A stretch of DNA of 64,000 nucleotides. Source: Spirosoma profusum (GTDB taxonomy: Bacteria > Bacteroidota > Bacteroidia > Cytophagales > Spirosomataceae). Position numbers and translations under genes: made by a program. The notes under the pieces were generated by a model. The model searched no databases. It had not been told where the DNA came from and saw only the letters and a list, made by a program, of their open reading frames with translations. Each line of letters opens with the position of its first letter. The stretch's first letter is position 1. Shown one piece after another: positions 56,576 through 64,000 of this stretch. The stretch is taken from NCBI RefSeq assembly GCF_014699005.1, contig NZ_JACWZY010000006.1, forward strand, positions 62,001-126,000. Reading direction: 5' to 3'.

Positions 56576-57616
56576 ATGTTGATAGAAAAGGATCTTTCGT
56601 TTCGGGGATTAATGAAATTCTCGGGGCACCATTTAATATGGCTCACCGCCTGGATGACCTTTGTGGCTGTTTTGTATTATTTCACCCGTTGGAAATGGTT
56701 ATCGATTCCCTGGCTGCCAGTATCGTTGATTGGTACGGCGGTGGCCTTCTACGTCGGTTTTAAAAGTAATCAGAGTTACGACCGCCTTTGGGAAGGCCGA
56801 AAAATATGGGGCGCTATTGTCAACGGAAGCCGTATCTGGGCTAGCCTAGTACGTTCGTTTATCCAAAATGAAAATGGTCAAAACGCCATTTCAGAAGCTG
56901 AACTTCTGGCTGTCAAAAAGCAGCTTATCTATCGCCATCTTGGCTGGATTTATACGCTACGTCACCAGCTCCTTCTGCCCGTTTCCTGGGAACACATGAG
57001 CCTGAAAATCATTGGCATTGGGAGCTATAACGTACAACGTAGCAAAACGATGGGCATCGGGCTGTATGCCGACGAAACCTATGAGAAATTTCAGCAGAAA
57101 TACATCCCGGCGGAGGAATACGAACGTATCAAAACCAAAGCTAACCCCGCTGCGCATCTGATCGACACACAGTCACAAAAATTGGCCGAATTGAAAAATC
57201 AATCCCTCATCGATAGTTTCAAACTGGCTGATATGCAACGGTTACTTAACGATTTCTATGACCAGCAGGGCAGAGCCGAACGTATCAAGCGGACGCCCTT
57301 TCCCCGTCAGTATGCAAACCTGAGTTTCATCTTTGTCTGCATTTTTATCTTCCTGTTACCGTTGGGAATTGTGGGTGAATTTGCCAAAATCGGCGATGCC
57401 GGAATTGGACTTTCGATCCCTTTTGGGATCATTGTCGGGTGGGTATTTGTGAATATGGAACTGGTCGGTGATTATTCCGAGAATCCGTTCGAAGGCTTAT
57501 TCAACGACGTACCAATGCTGACCATCTGTCGAAACATTGAAATCGATTTACTCCAGATGCTGGACGAAACCGACGTGCCACCCGCCATCCAGGCTAAGAA
57601 TGGGGTGTTGATGTAG
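56576..57616 (+). CDS. Bestrophin family (UPF0187) channel protein
   Basis: The 346-residue protein has four hydrophobic segments and the bacterial bestrophin blocks 'VGFKSNQSYDRLWEGRKIWGAIVNGSR' after the second segment and 'PFPRQYANLSFIFVCIFIFLLPLGIVG' plus 'NPFEGLFNDVPM' later. Bacterial members form pentameric cation- or anion-conducting channels in the inner membrane. The gene stands alone after the NHL genes; a 227-base leader region holds no clear promoter match. Confidence 0.93.
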   Translation: MLIEKDLSFRGLMKFSGHHLIWLTAWMTFVAVLYYFTRWKWLSIPWLPVSLIGTAVAFYVGFKSNQSYDRLWEGRKIWGAIVNGSRIWASLVRSFIQNENGQNAISEAELLAVKKQLIYRHLGWIYTLRHQLLLPVSWEHMSLKIIGIGSYNVQRSKTMGIGLYADETYEKFQQKYIPAEEYERIKTKANPAAHLIDTQSQKLAELKNQSLIDSFKLADMQRLLNDFYDQQGRAERIKRTPFPRQYANLSFIFVCIFIFLLPLGIVGEFAKIGDAGIGLSIPFGIIVGWVFVNMELVGDYSENPFEGLFNDVPMLTICRNIEIDLLQMLDETDVPPAIQAKNGVLM

Positions 57617-57655
57617 TAATAGTCCCCGACAGGCTCCGGCTGCCGGGGACTATTA
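57617..57655. terminator. Hairpin between convergent bestrophin and argH genes
   Basis: Arms 57617-57632 and 57640-57655 pair over 16 bases with one mismatch and a 7-base loop, starting at the bestrophin stop. It lacks a strong T-run on either exit side, so termination is likely but not certain. Confidence 0.65.
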
Positions 57656-57660
57656 AAAAA

Positions 57661-58995
57661 TTATGCCAGCAATTTCGCTACAGCTTCCTGCGCCCTATTT
57701 GCCTTAAAACCATCCATCGCCTGTTGCATATGTTGCACAATCAGATCATTGTCCAAATTGCCGATGCTACCTTCGTGCGTATGACGTAGCGTACGGGGCG
57801 GTACGTAGGTGTGTTCGGCAATATCTTTGCCCACCGTTCGATACGCTTCGCGGAAAGGAACACCCTGCAACACCAGTTCATTCACCCGCTCCACACTAAA
57901 CAGCAAATCGTATTTGGAGTCGTCCAGTAGATTCGATTTCACCTGAAGGTGTTCGAGCATGAACGTAGTGATGTCAAGGCAATCCAGCAGATCATCGAAA
58001 GCGGGCATCAGAATTTCCTTCAAAATCTGCATATCGCGGTGATAGCCCGACGGTAAATTGCTCAGTACCATCGTTACTTCCATCGGCAGCGCTTTCATCC
58101 GGTTCGTTTTGGCACGTAGCAACTCCGCTACGTCCGGATTTTTCTTGTGGGGCATGATGCTCGAACCCGTCGTGAGCGCATCCGGCAAAACCAGAAACCC
58201 AAAATTTTGACTGTTGTACAGGCAAATATCCATCGCCATTCGCGATAACGTAGCAGCCACGGCGGCCAGCGCTGTGAGGGCCGTCTGCTCGGTTTTTCCA
58301 CGGCTCATCTGGGCATACACTACGTTAACGTGCATTCCTTCGAAGCCCAGCAATTCCGTTGTGAGCGTCCGGTTGAGCGGAAACGACGAACCGTAGCCCG
58401 CTCCCGAACCCAGCGGATTGCGGTTTGCCAATCGGTAAGCCGTTTGCAGCGTTAGCATATCGTCGGCCAACGCTTCGGCATAAGCGCCGAACCAGAGCCC
58501 GAACGACGACGGCATGGCAATCTGCAAATGTGTATAACCCGGCAAAAGATCATCTTTATGCTGCTCCGACCGACTAATAAGCTGGTCAAAAACCTCCCTA
58601 ACAGCTTCCGATACCTGCCACAGCCGGTCGCGGGTGAACAACTTCAAATCAACCAGAACCTGGTCGTTACGCGACCGGCCCGAATGAATTTTCTTACCCA
58701 CATCCCCCAATTTCTGGGTCAATAGCAATTCAACCTGCGAGTGTACGTCTTCGATTCCTTCTTCAATAACAAACTGCCCATCCTGAATTTGCTGATAAAT
58801 GATTCTTAATTCATCAGTCAACAAGCTTAATTCCTCACCAGAAAGCAGCCCAATCGTTTCGAGCATTTGCGCATGAGCAAGGTTGCCCAGTACGTCGAAT
58901 GGAGCGAGGTAAAGGTCCATTTCACGGTCGCGCCCGACGGTGAATCGTTCAATTTGATCGGCTGTAGTAACGCCTTCTTTTTGCCAGAGTTTCAA
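57661..58995 (-). CDS. argH: Argininosuccinate lyase
   Basis: The enzyme splits argininosuccinate to arginine and fumarate. The signature 'GSSIMPHKKNPDVAELLRAK' and the early 'HSGRSRNDQVLVDLKLF' and 'TVGRDREMDLYL' blocks identify it; the proposed start gives 444 residues. The start is a problem: an ATG at 59085 would add 30 residues encoded by a snapback repeat ('FRSFTAPAARSFAHSLF'), which no ArgH has. The family begins at 'LKLWQKEG', so I propose the TTG at 58995 as start, just clear of the repeat arm at 59003. No other arginine genes are adjacent. Confidence 0.93.
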   Translation of the reverse strand: MKLWQKEGVTTADQIERFTVGRDREMDLYLAPFDVLGNLAHAQMLETIGLLSGEELSLLTDELRIIYQQIQDGQFVIEEGIEDVHSQVELLLTQKLGDVGKKIHSGRSRNDQVLVDLKLFTRDRLWQVSEAVREVFDQLISRSEQHKDDLLPGYTHLQIAMPSSFGLWFGAYAEALADDMLTLQTAYRLANRNPLGSGAGYGSSFPLNRTLTTELLGFEGMHVNVVYAQMSRGKTEQTALTALAAVAATLSRMAMDICLYNSQNFGFLVLPDALTTGSSIMPHKKNPDVAELLRAKTNRMKALPMEVTMVLSNLPSGYHRDMQILKEILMPAFDDLLDCLDITTFMLEHLQVKSNLLDDSKYDLLFSVERVNELVLQGVPFREAYRTVGKDIAEHTYVPPRTLRHTHEGSIGNLDNDLIVQHMQQAMDGFKANRAQEAVAKLLA

Positions 58996-59002
58996 AATGG
59001 TG

Positions 59003-59106
59003 AAAGAGCGAAAGAGTGAATGAGCGAAAGACCGGGCCGCCGGAGCGGTGAAAGAGCGAAAGCCATCCGCTAAGCACTCATTCACTCATTCACTCTTTCG
59101 CTCTTT
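59003..59106. repeat. Snapback inverted repeat with GC-rich 17-mer, between argH and MFS
   Basis: Arms 59003-59024 and 59085-59106 pair perfectly over 22 bases; the words are the 'gagcgaaagagtgaatga' type seen at 35.0 and 40.1 kb. A single CCGGGCCGCCGGAGCGG copy lies at 59032-59048 in the loop. The element covers the last codons of the MFS gene and abuts the argH start. Confidence 0.88.
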
Positions 59107-60386
59107 AACAAAGGTATAACGTTCTGGAATCGTTTTCCAAATTGCCAGAATCCAAAAGCTGACAACAGACTTATACCCGCAATCGCTAGCCAGTGCGCCG
59201 AAAAACCGACCTGCGCCACCATCAGCGAGCCAAAAGCGGGCGCGGTTGTCTGAGCGAGAGCGCCACTCATGGAATAGAGCGCCAGATATTGACCACGTGT
59301 TTTTTGATTGGAACGTTCAACCGTGAGCGATTGCAGAAAAGGCATGACCAGCATTTCGCTGAACGTAGCAAACAAAACGTATCCCAGCGGAATGAACGTA
59401 GTGAGAATCAAGTCATTTCCGAACGTAACACCGAAACGGGTGAGCCAGCCGGGCAGGGCGAGAATGAGGAACGAAAAACTAGTCAGCAGAGCACCCCGCA
59501 CGATCAACGGTATTTTTGCTACTTGTCGCTGTTCAAGTTCGTAGACCAGCGCCATCTCTATGGTCACTATGAGCACGCCATTCAGCGCCATCAGCAGACC
59601 AATGGTACGTTCGGTCAGGTGAATAATTTGTTTGAAAAAGAGCGGTACGATGGTGAAAAACTGAAAAAACGCCATCAGAAACAACGTATTACAGAGCACA
59701 AATCCAATAAATATCCGGTCGCGATACGGCGATAACATTTCGGAGATTTCCGGTTCCGACGTAGTACTCACGCGCGTATTCGTTCGATTTGTAACTTCAA
59801 CTGGCACGGGCAGAAACACCCAAAGTACAATGCCCGCCAGCAGACAGGTTAAGCCGTCAGTCCAGAAAAGGAGGCCATAGTTAATACTGGCCAGCCAGCC
59901 GCCTAATCCACCACCGACTGCCCAGCCGAGGTTGATAGCCAGTCGATTAAACGAAAAAGCACGAGTACGTGTTTCCGGCTCCGAGTAGTGAGCGATGGCC
60001 GCCTGGTTGGCCGGTCGGAACGCATCGCCCAACAGCGTAAACAGAAAAACGCTGGCGCAGAGCAGGTAAAAGTTGGTGATAAACTGAAGCGTGAGCAGGG
60101 CCGCTCCACTAAACAGCAGACTCAGCAACTGAACGTAGTAAAATCCGTAGCGGTCGGTCAGGCGGCCGCCGATGAACGTACCGACGAAAGCACCTGACCC
60201 GTAAACGGCCATCACTATACCCGCATCCGTAACTGAATAATGCAGATGTTGAGTCAGGTAAAGTGACATATACGGCAACACCATCGTGCCGCATCGATTG
60301 ATCAGCATGACGCCCGCCAGCAGCCACACCGAGGGCGAAAGCCCCTGATACGCCCGTCGATAAAGATGAAGTGTCCGCTGAATCAT
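59082..60386 (-). CDS. MFS transporter, MdtH-like
   Basis: The 434-residue protein has about twelve membrane segments, with MFS motif A as 'GTFIGGRLTDRYGFYYVQ' and the 'LGDAFRPANQAAIAHYSEPETRTRAFSFNRLAINLGWAVGGGLGGW' block typical of MdtH-type drug or metabolite exporters. Substrate unknown. The final residues ('PLLKSERVNE') are encoded by the distal arm of the snapback repeat, another case of the repeat forming a protein end. The gene is upstream of argH on the same strand. Confidence 0.88.
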   Translation of the reverse strand: MIQRTLHLYRRAYQGLSPSVWLLAGVMLINRCGTMVLPYMSLYLTQHLHYSVTDAGIVMAVYGSGAFVGTFIGGRLTDRYGFYYVQLLSLLFSGAALLTLQFITNFYLLCASVFLFTLLGDAFRPANQAAIAHYSEPETRTRAFSFNRLAINLGWAVGGGLGGWLASINYGLLFWTDGLTCLLAGIVLWVFLPVPVEVTNRTNTRVSTTSEPEISEMLSPYRDRIFIGFVLCNTLFLMAFFQFFTIVPLFFKQIIHLTERTIGLLMALNGVLIVTIEMALVYELEQRQVAKIPLIVRGALLTSFSFLILALPGWLTRFGVTFGNDLILTTFIPLGYVLFATFSEMLVMPFLQSLTVERSNQKTRGQYLALYSMSGALAQTTAPAFGSLMVAQVGFSAHWLAIAGISLLSAFGFWQFGKRFQNVIPLLKSERVNE

Positions 60387-60489
60387 GCCCGCAAGTTACA
60401 CCGAATCCTGACCAGCCGGAATTTGTTATTGAGGGACTGGTCTATTTTGGAGAACCTGTTTACGATTTTTCCGGGGCTATTTTTGTCAT

Positions 60490-61116
60490 TCAGGATGATT
60501 GACTCCTTCGGGCATCGGCATCTTCTCCGGGAGCCACAAATATTTTCTTATCGACAATCAGAGGTCGGTGTTCTTCCAGGAATGATTTAAACAATCGAAT
60601 TTCTTCGATCTGCCTATCGATGGGGTGGGTAAGCGCGTAACTCTCTACAAACACCTCCGACTGGCCATCGGCTGAAAAAGCGGTAATGACGTATTCCATC
60701 AGCTTGATACCTTTCCGTTTGAGGGCGTGCAGGTACAGATTCTGGTGATTATGTACGTAGCGTCCGGGCTGATAGGAACCCGTTGTTTTGATATCAACTG
60801 CCTTGAATTTGCCGATCAAATCGACGTAACCGTAAAACAGTACATCGTCAATTTCCAATTGACAGTATACCTGCGTATCGACGATAGGGCGGGGGAGTAG
60901 CTTGCGAACTTTCCTGATAATCTCCGCATCGAACCGATCCTCGCCAGTACCTTTTACAACGGCCTCCTCAAACGAGACGCCCCGTTCCTGCGCTGCCGTG
61001 GTTGGTGTAGGAACCCGGTTGATGGTGTCGATCAATTCCTGCACCGACAGATTTCCGCCGTGCAGATACCGGGAAAATACGTTCAGAAGCGTAGGGTAAA
61101 AGCGGTACTGAATCAT
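60490..61116 (-). CDS. RecB-like PD-(D/E)xK nuclease family protein
   Basis: The 208-residue protein shows the RecB/Cas4-type nuclease pattern: Asp99 in 'FYGYVDLIG', Asp108-Ile-Lys110 in 'AVDIKTTGSY', and the later Q-x-x-x-Y-type motif 'NHQNLYLHAL' (Gln125, Tyr128). The N-terminal Glu51 region may supply the first acidic ligand. The four cysteines of Cas4 are missing, and no helicase or cas gene is nearby, so it is a stand-alone nuclease with unknown role, similar to those found in phage or repair contexts. The C-terminus is a charged tail. Confidence 0.8.
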   Translation of the reverse strand: MIQYRFYPTLLNVFSRYLHGGNLSVQELIDTINRVPTPTTAAQERGVSFEEAVVKGTGEDRFDAEIIRKVRKLLPRPIVDTQVYCQLEIDDVLFYGYVDLIGKFKAVDIKTTGSYQPGRYVHNHQNLYLHALKRKGIKLMEYVITAFSADGQSEVFVESYALTHPIDRQIEEIRLFKSFLEEHRPLIVDKKIFVAPGEDADARRSQSS

Positions 61117-61244
61117 CGACGTAGCAAAAGGCGTTCGGTATTATTCACCAAACTACGAACACAGCCCATAGTTTTCGGCCACCAGAAATTTACGCATTTT
61201 CACTACGTAGTGTATGCCCCTAAATAATATGAATTCTAGCTAAC

Positions 61245-61367
61245 TGAACGTAATGCTGGCGCACAGGGCTTCGACACGCTCAGCCTGACAAACCAGATCA
61301 ATTCAATGACTTTAAGTGGCCTGTCAGGCTGAGCGTGTCGAAGCCCTGTGCGCCAGCATTACGTTCA
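61245..61367. repeat. Perfect 46-bp snapback inverted repeat
   Basis: Arms 61245-61290 and 61322-61367 are perfect complements over 46 bases with a 31-base loop, the longest perfect arms in the window. The words 'gtcaggctgagcgtgtcgaa' differ from all other repeats here. It lies between the SdrD-B protein and the nuclease gene. Confidence 0.92.
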
Positions 61368-61415
61368 AGATCATGAGATTATCATGTGAATTGTCCATAA
61401 CTCACGTTAAAACAA

Positions 61416-61448
61416 AAACAAGTCCCATCATAGCGACGGGACTTGTTT
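61416..61448 (-). terminator. Rho-independent terminator of the SdrD-B gene
   Basis: Perfect 11-base arms (61416-61426 and 61438-61448) with an 11-base loop; on the minus strand a T-rich run follows. Confidence 0.85.
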
Positions 61449-61467
61449 GCTTACGCGTCCATTACCG

Positions 61468-64000
61468 TTAGCGTCCTGAGCGTGTTTTTGTGATCACGAA
61501 CGGTACGCATTTGGCTGGTGGACAGTCGGTTTCCAGACCAGCGTCGATAGCCAGTACTTCTGGATTAACCGGATTAGCTGGATCAAGCGTAATCGGTGCC
61601 GAGCGACCCGTTGTTGGGTTCGCATCGCTGTTTTCTGTATTTGGTACACCTGGGCGGTTGTTATTCGGGCTGATAATGAAGCCCGCAGGCAACGTAGTCA
61701 GATCGAACTCAACGATGTACGTACCGGCTGGCAGATTTGTGAACAGATAATGTCCTCCGCCTGTCGTCACCGTTGTGGAAACGACCGTGTAATTGCCCGG
61801 CGTCGTTTCCACAAGCAGACGTACCGTCACACCATCCACACCTGGCTCACCTGGGTCACGCTGACCGTCGCGGTCAAGGTCGTTCCAGACTGTAGACCCA
61901 ATGCTGGCGGTTGGTACGTAGTAACCGGCATCCACCGTTGTCAAGCTCTGCCCTGAAGCTAGCGTGAACGATACCAGTCCACCGATCGGATCGGAGTCAA
62001 GCTCGTCATTGCCACCCTGATCAGCCAACGTAGCCGTATAACCCACTGGTGTGCTGAAGCTTAGTGAGTAGGGCACACCCGGCGTCAGTCCGGTGAAGGA
62101 GTAGAGACCTGTGCTGGTGGTGGTCACCGAAGCGATCAGCGTGTTGGTTCCATCCAGCAAGGTCACCACCACACCGGCTAGACCCGGTTCACCCGAATCC
62201 TGGATACCATTGTGATTAATGTCGAGGAAGACGAAGTCGCCCACGCTGGCGGGTCGGTAGTAGCCCATGTCGATGCTGTTGTTCACCTCATTGGCTGTCA
62301 GGCTGTAGGTGCCTGTCAAGCCAGTCACTACGTTACCGTCGGAATCAGCATCATCGTCACCACCTTGGTCAGCTAACGTAGCAGTATAACCCGTTGGCGC
62401 CGAGAAGCTGAGCGAGTAGGGTGTACCTGGCGTTAATCCGGTGAAGGAGTACAAGCCGTTGGCATCGGTCGTGGTGGTTGCTACCAGTATGACGCCATTC
62501 TCGATCAGGTTGACCGTCACACCCTGAATACCGGGTTCGCCCGAATCCTGAATACCGTTGTGGTTGAGATCCTCGAAGACGAAGTTGCCCAACGCGGCTG
62601 TGAGCGGATAGTAACCCGCATCCTGGGTAACACTCTGCCCTGAGGTCAGGGTCACCGATGGTGTCAGGCCGCCAATTGGGTCGGAGTCGATCGCATCGTT
62701 GCCCCCCTGATCCGCAGCCGTAGCCGTGAAGTTGGTTGGGGTGGTGAAGCTCAGCGAGTACGGCGTGCCTGGGGTCAGACCCGTGAAGGAGTACAAGCCG
62801 TTGGCATCAGTGAGCGTGGTCGCTACCACCGTGCCATTTTGGATGAGCGTCACAATCACTCCCTGTAGCGGAGACTCACCGGCATCCTGGATACCATCGT
62901 GGTCGGAGTCGATCCAGACGTAGCCATTGAGCGACGCTGGACGATAGTAACCCATGTCGACGGTGTCGTTGAGCTCATTAGCTGTCAGGCTGTAGGTGCC
63001 CGTCAGGCCTGTCAGTTCGTTTCCATCCGAGTCTACTACATCATCCCCACCCTGGTTCTGTAACGTAGCACTGTAGCCCGTCGGTGCCGAGAAGCTCAGC
63101 GAGTAGGGTGTACCTGGTGTTAATCCGGTGAAGCTATAGAATCCGCCCACATCGGTGGTGGTCGAGGCTACCACAGCTGTTCCATTGCTGATTAGCGTTA
63201 CTACTACACCCTGGATACCGGGTTCGCCCGAATCCTGGATACCGTTGTGGTTGAGATCCTCGAAGACAAAGTTACCCAACGCGGCATTTACAGGGTAGAA
63301 GCCTGCGTCAACCAATACGTTGCTCTGGCCTGAAGCTAACGTGAACGAACCTACCAGGCCACCAATTGGATCAGAATCGACGTTGTCATTGCCTCCCTGG
63401 TCAGCCAACGTAGCGGTATAGCCTGCTGGCGTGGTAAAGCTCAGTGAGTAGGGTAGGCCTGGTGTCAGTCCTGTGAAGCTGTACAGACCGCTGGCGTCGG
63501 TGGTGGTCGTAGCTACCACCGTACCGTTCTGGATCAGCGTTACGATTACCCCTGGCAGCGCAGGCTCACCGCTATCCTGGATGCCATTGTGGTCGGAGTC
63601 GATCCAGACATAACCATTGAGCGAAGCTGGACGATAGTAACCCATGTCGATGGTGTTGTTGAACTCGTTAGCTGTCAAACTGTACGTACCAGTCAGACCA
63701 GCCACTACATCTCCATCCGAATCAAACATATCATCGGTTCCCTGGTCAGTCAACGTAGCACTATAGCCCGTCGGCGCGGTGAAGCTCAGCGAGTACGGCG
63801 TCCCCGGTGTCAGGCCAGTGAAGCTATAGAATCCGCTCACATCGGTGGTGGTCGAGGCTACCACAGCCGTGCCGCTGCTGATCAAGGTCACTGTCACACC
63901 CTGGATACCGGGTTCACCCGAATCCTGAATACCGTTGTGGTTGAGATCCTCGAAGACAAAGTTGCCCAGACCTGCCGTCACTGGATAGAAACCGGCATCA
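61468..64000 (-). CDS. SdrD B-like repeat surface protein (5' partial)
   Basis: The frame continues beyond the window end; codons upstream of 63981 read 'DAGFYP', so the true start is outside. The visible 840 residues hold about eight Cna-B/SdrD B-like domains of 110-115 residues with calcium-type loops 'DLNHNGIQDSGEPG' and 'DSDHNGIQDSGEPA'. Two types alternate: 'ALGNFVFEDLNHNG' and 'ASLNGYVWIDSDHNG'. The last domain 'SIGSTVWNDLDRDGQRDPGEP' is followed by 'TDCPPAKCVPFVITKTRSGR', a Cys-containing tail that may matter for surface sorting. Role as an adhesin or filament is inferred. The gene ends at a clear terminator. Confidence 0.92.
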   Translation of the reverse strand, partial: DAGFYPVTAGLGNFVFEDLNHNGIQDSGEPGIQGVTVTLISSGTAVVASTTTDVSGFYSFTGLTPGTPYSLSFTAPTGYSATLTDQGTDDMFDSDGDVVAGLTGTYSLTANEFNNTIDMGYYRPASLNGYVWIDSDHNGIQDSGEPALPGVIVTLIQNGTVVATTTTDASGLYSFTGLTPGLPYSLSFTTPAGYTATLADQGGNDNVDSDPIGGLVGSFTLASGQSNVLVDAGFYPVNAALGNFVFEDLNHNGIQDSGEPGIQGVVVTLISNGTAVVASTTTDVGGFYSFTGLTPGTPYSLSFSAPTGYSATLQNQGGDDVVDSDGNELTGLTGTYSLTANELNDTVDMGYYRPASLNGYVWIDSDHDGIQDAGESPLQGVIVTLIQNGTVVATTLTDANGLYSFTGLTPGTPYSLSFTTPTNFTATAADQGGNDAIDSDPIGGLTPSVTLTSGQSVTQDAGYYPLTAALGNFVFEDLNHNGIQDSGEPGIQGVTVNLIENGVILVATTTTDANGLYSFTGLTPGTPYSLSFSAPTGYTATLADQGGDDDADSDGNVVTGLTGTYSLTANEVNNSIDMGYYRPASVGDFVFLDINHNGIQDSGEPGLAGVVVTLLDGTNTLIASVTTTSTGLYSFTGLTPGVPYSLSFSTPVGYTATLADQGGNDELDSDPIGGLVSFTLASGQSLTTVDAGYYVPTASIGSTVWNDLDRDGQRDPGEPGVDGVTVRLLVETTPGNYTVVSTTVTTGGGHYLFTNLPAGTYIVEFDLTTLPAGFIISPNNNRPGVPNTENSDANPTTGRSAPITLDPANPVNPEVLAIDAGLETDCPPAKCVPFVITKTRSGR
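62200..64000 (-). repeat. Alternating A-B super-repeat of about 690 bp in the SdrD-B gene
   Basis: The word GAGATCCTCGAAGAC starts at 62566, 63253 and 63943, spacings of 687 and 690 bases. Each super-repeat encodes one domain of each of the two alternating SdrD B types, so expansion occurred in pairs of domains. Confidence 0.85.

Larger units (their letters stand above)
61117..61467. other. Intergenic region with a perfect 46-bp inverted repeat
   Basis: This region of 351 bases holds the snapback repeat at 61245-61367, a terminator at 61416-61448, and a palindrome CACTACGTAGTG near 61201. I see no gene in it. Confidence 0.6.

Overview
This is chromosomal DNA of a Bacteroidota bacterium, most likely a Cytophagales member close to Spirosoma. 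The evidence is a divergent and a clear type IX secretion (T9SS) type A C-terminal domain, many 'LxxC' lipoproteins with lipocalin-like or IPT/TIG folds, TAnnTTTG-type promoters, large secreted FnIII, NHL and SdrD-B adhesin-like proteins, and a dense mix of single housekeeping genes on both strands. I see no rRNA, tRNA, CRISPR array, transposase or prophage gene.

Layout. 1-7.1 kb: end of a secreted FnIII/T9SS protein coupled to a lipoprotein, an orphan MalG-type ABC permease with a secreted glycosidase-like protein, a voltage-gated-type K+ channel, a PAT-family MFS transporter and a GNAT enzyme with a cysteine-rich tail. 7.1-13.3 kb: 3-methyladenine glycosylase, YicC, PdxA with a long Q/N/R-rich N-terminal extension, a 2-hydroxyacid dehydrogenase and a seven-domain IPT/TIG lipoprotein. 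13.4-20.1 kb: a MoxR-like AAA+ ATPase and its probable VWA partner, separated by YbjQ, two lipocalin-like lipoproteins and a SMUG2-type glycosylase; then pyrB. 20.2-27.0 kb: O-antigen-ligase/TPR protein, secreted FnIII/Ig protein, SGNH esterase with T9SS tail. 27.0-30.7 kb: a tight kaiC-kaiB-kaiB-histidine kinase operon without kaiA, the most interesting system in the window. 30.9-36.4 kb: sulfatase, M28 peptidase, GH13 amylase, Maf, GNAT. 36.4-48.8 kb: BamA/TamA-like outer-membrane protein, MarR-YceI, solitary HsdR N-terminal domain, AMP nucleosidase, LRR protein with an unknown convergent partner, TPR protein, Hsp20, stand-alone TrpF, MFS, SMP-30-like propeller. 48.9-56.3 kb: two giant secreted NHL-repeat proteins with matching promoters and a shared 70-residue C-terminal domain, also found on the FnIII protein at 22.6 kb. 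56.5-64 kb: bestrophin, argH, MFS, RecB-like nuclease, and a partial SdrD-B repeat protein running off the edge.

Two window-wide signals stand out. Many intergenic gaps hold snapback inverted repeats (arms 20-46 bp) whose two arms match each other, while arms differ between loci; several run into the ends of neighbouring genes, and four loci share one GC-rich 17-mer. Also, the pentamer ACGTA/TACGT is several-fold over-represented in most genes on both strands but nearly absent from the NHL domains and sparse in the LRR gene, suggesting a mosaic history. Functions given for single genes rest on motif recognition by eye; no database search was run.
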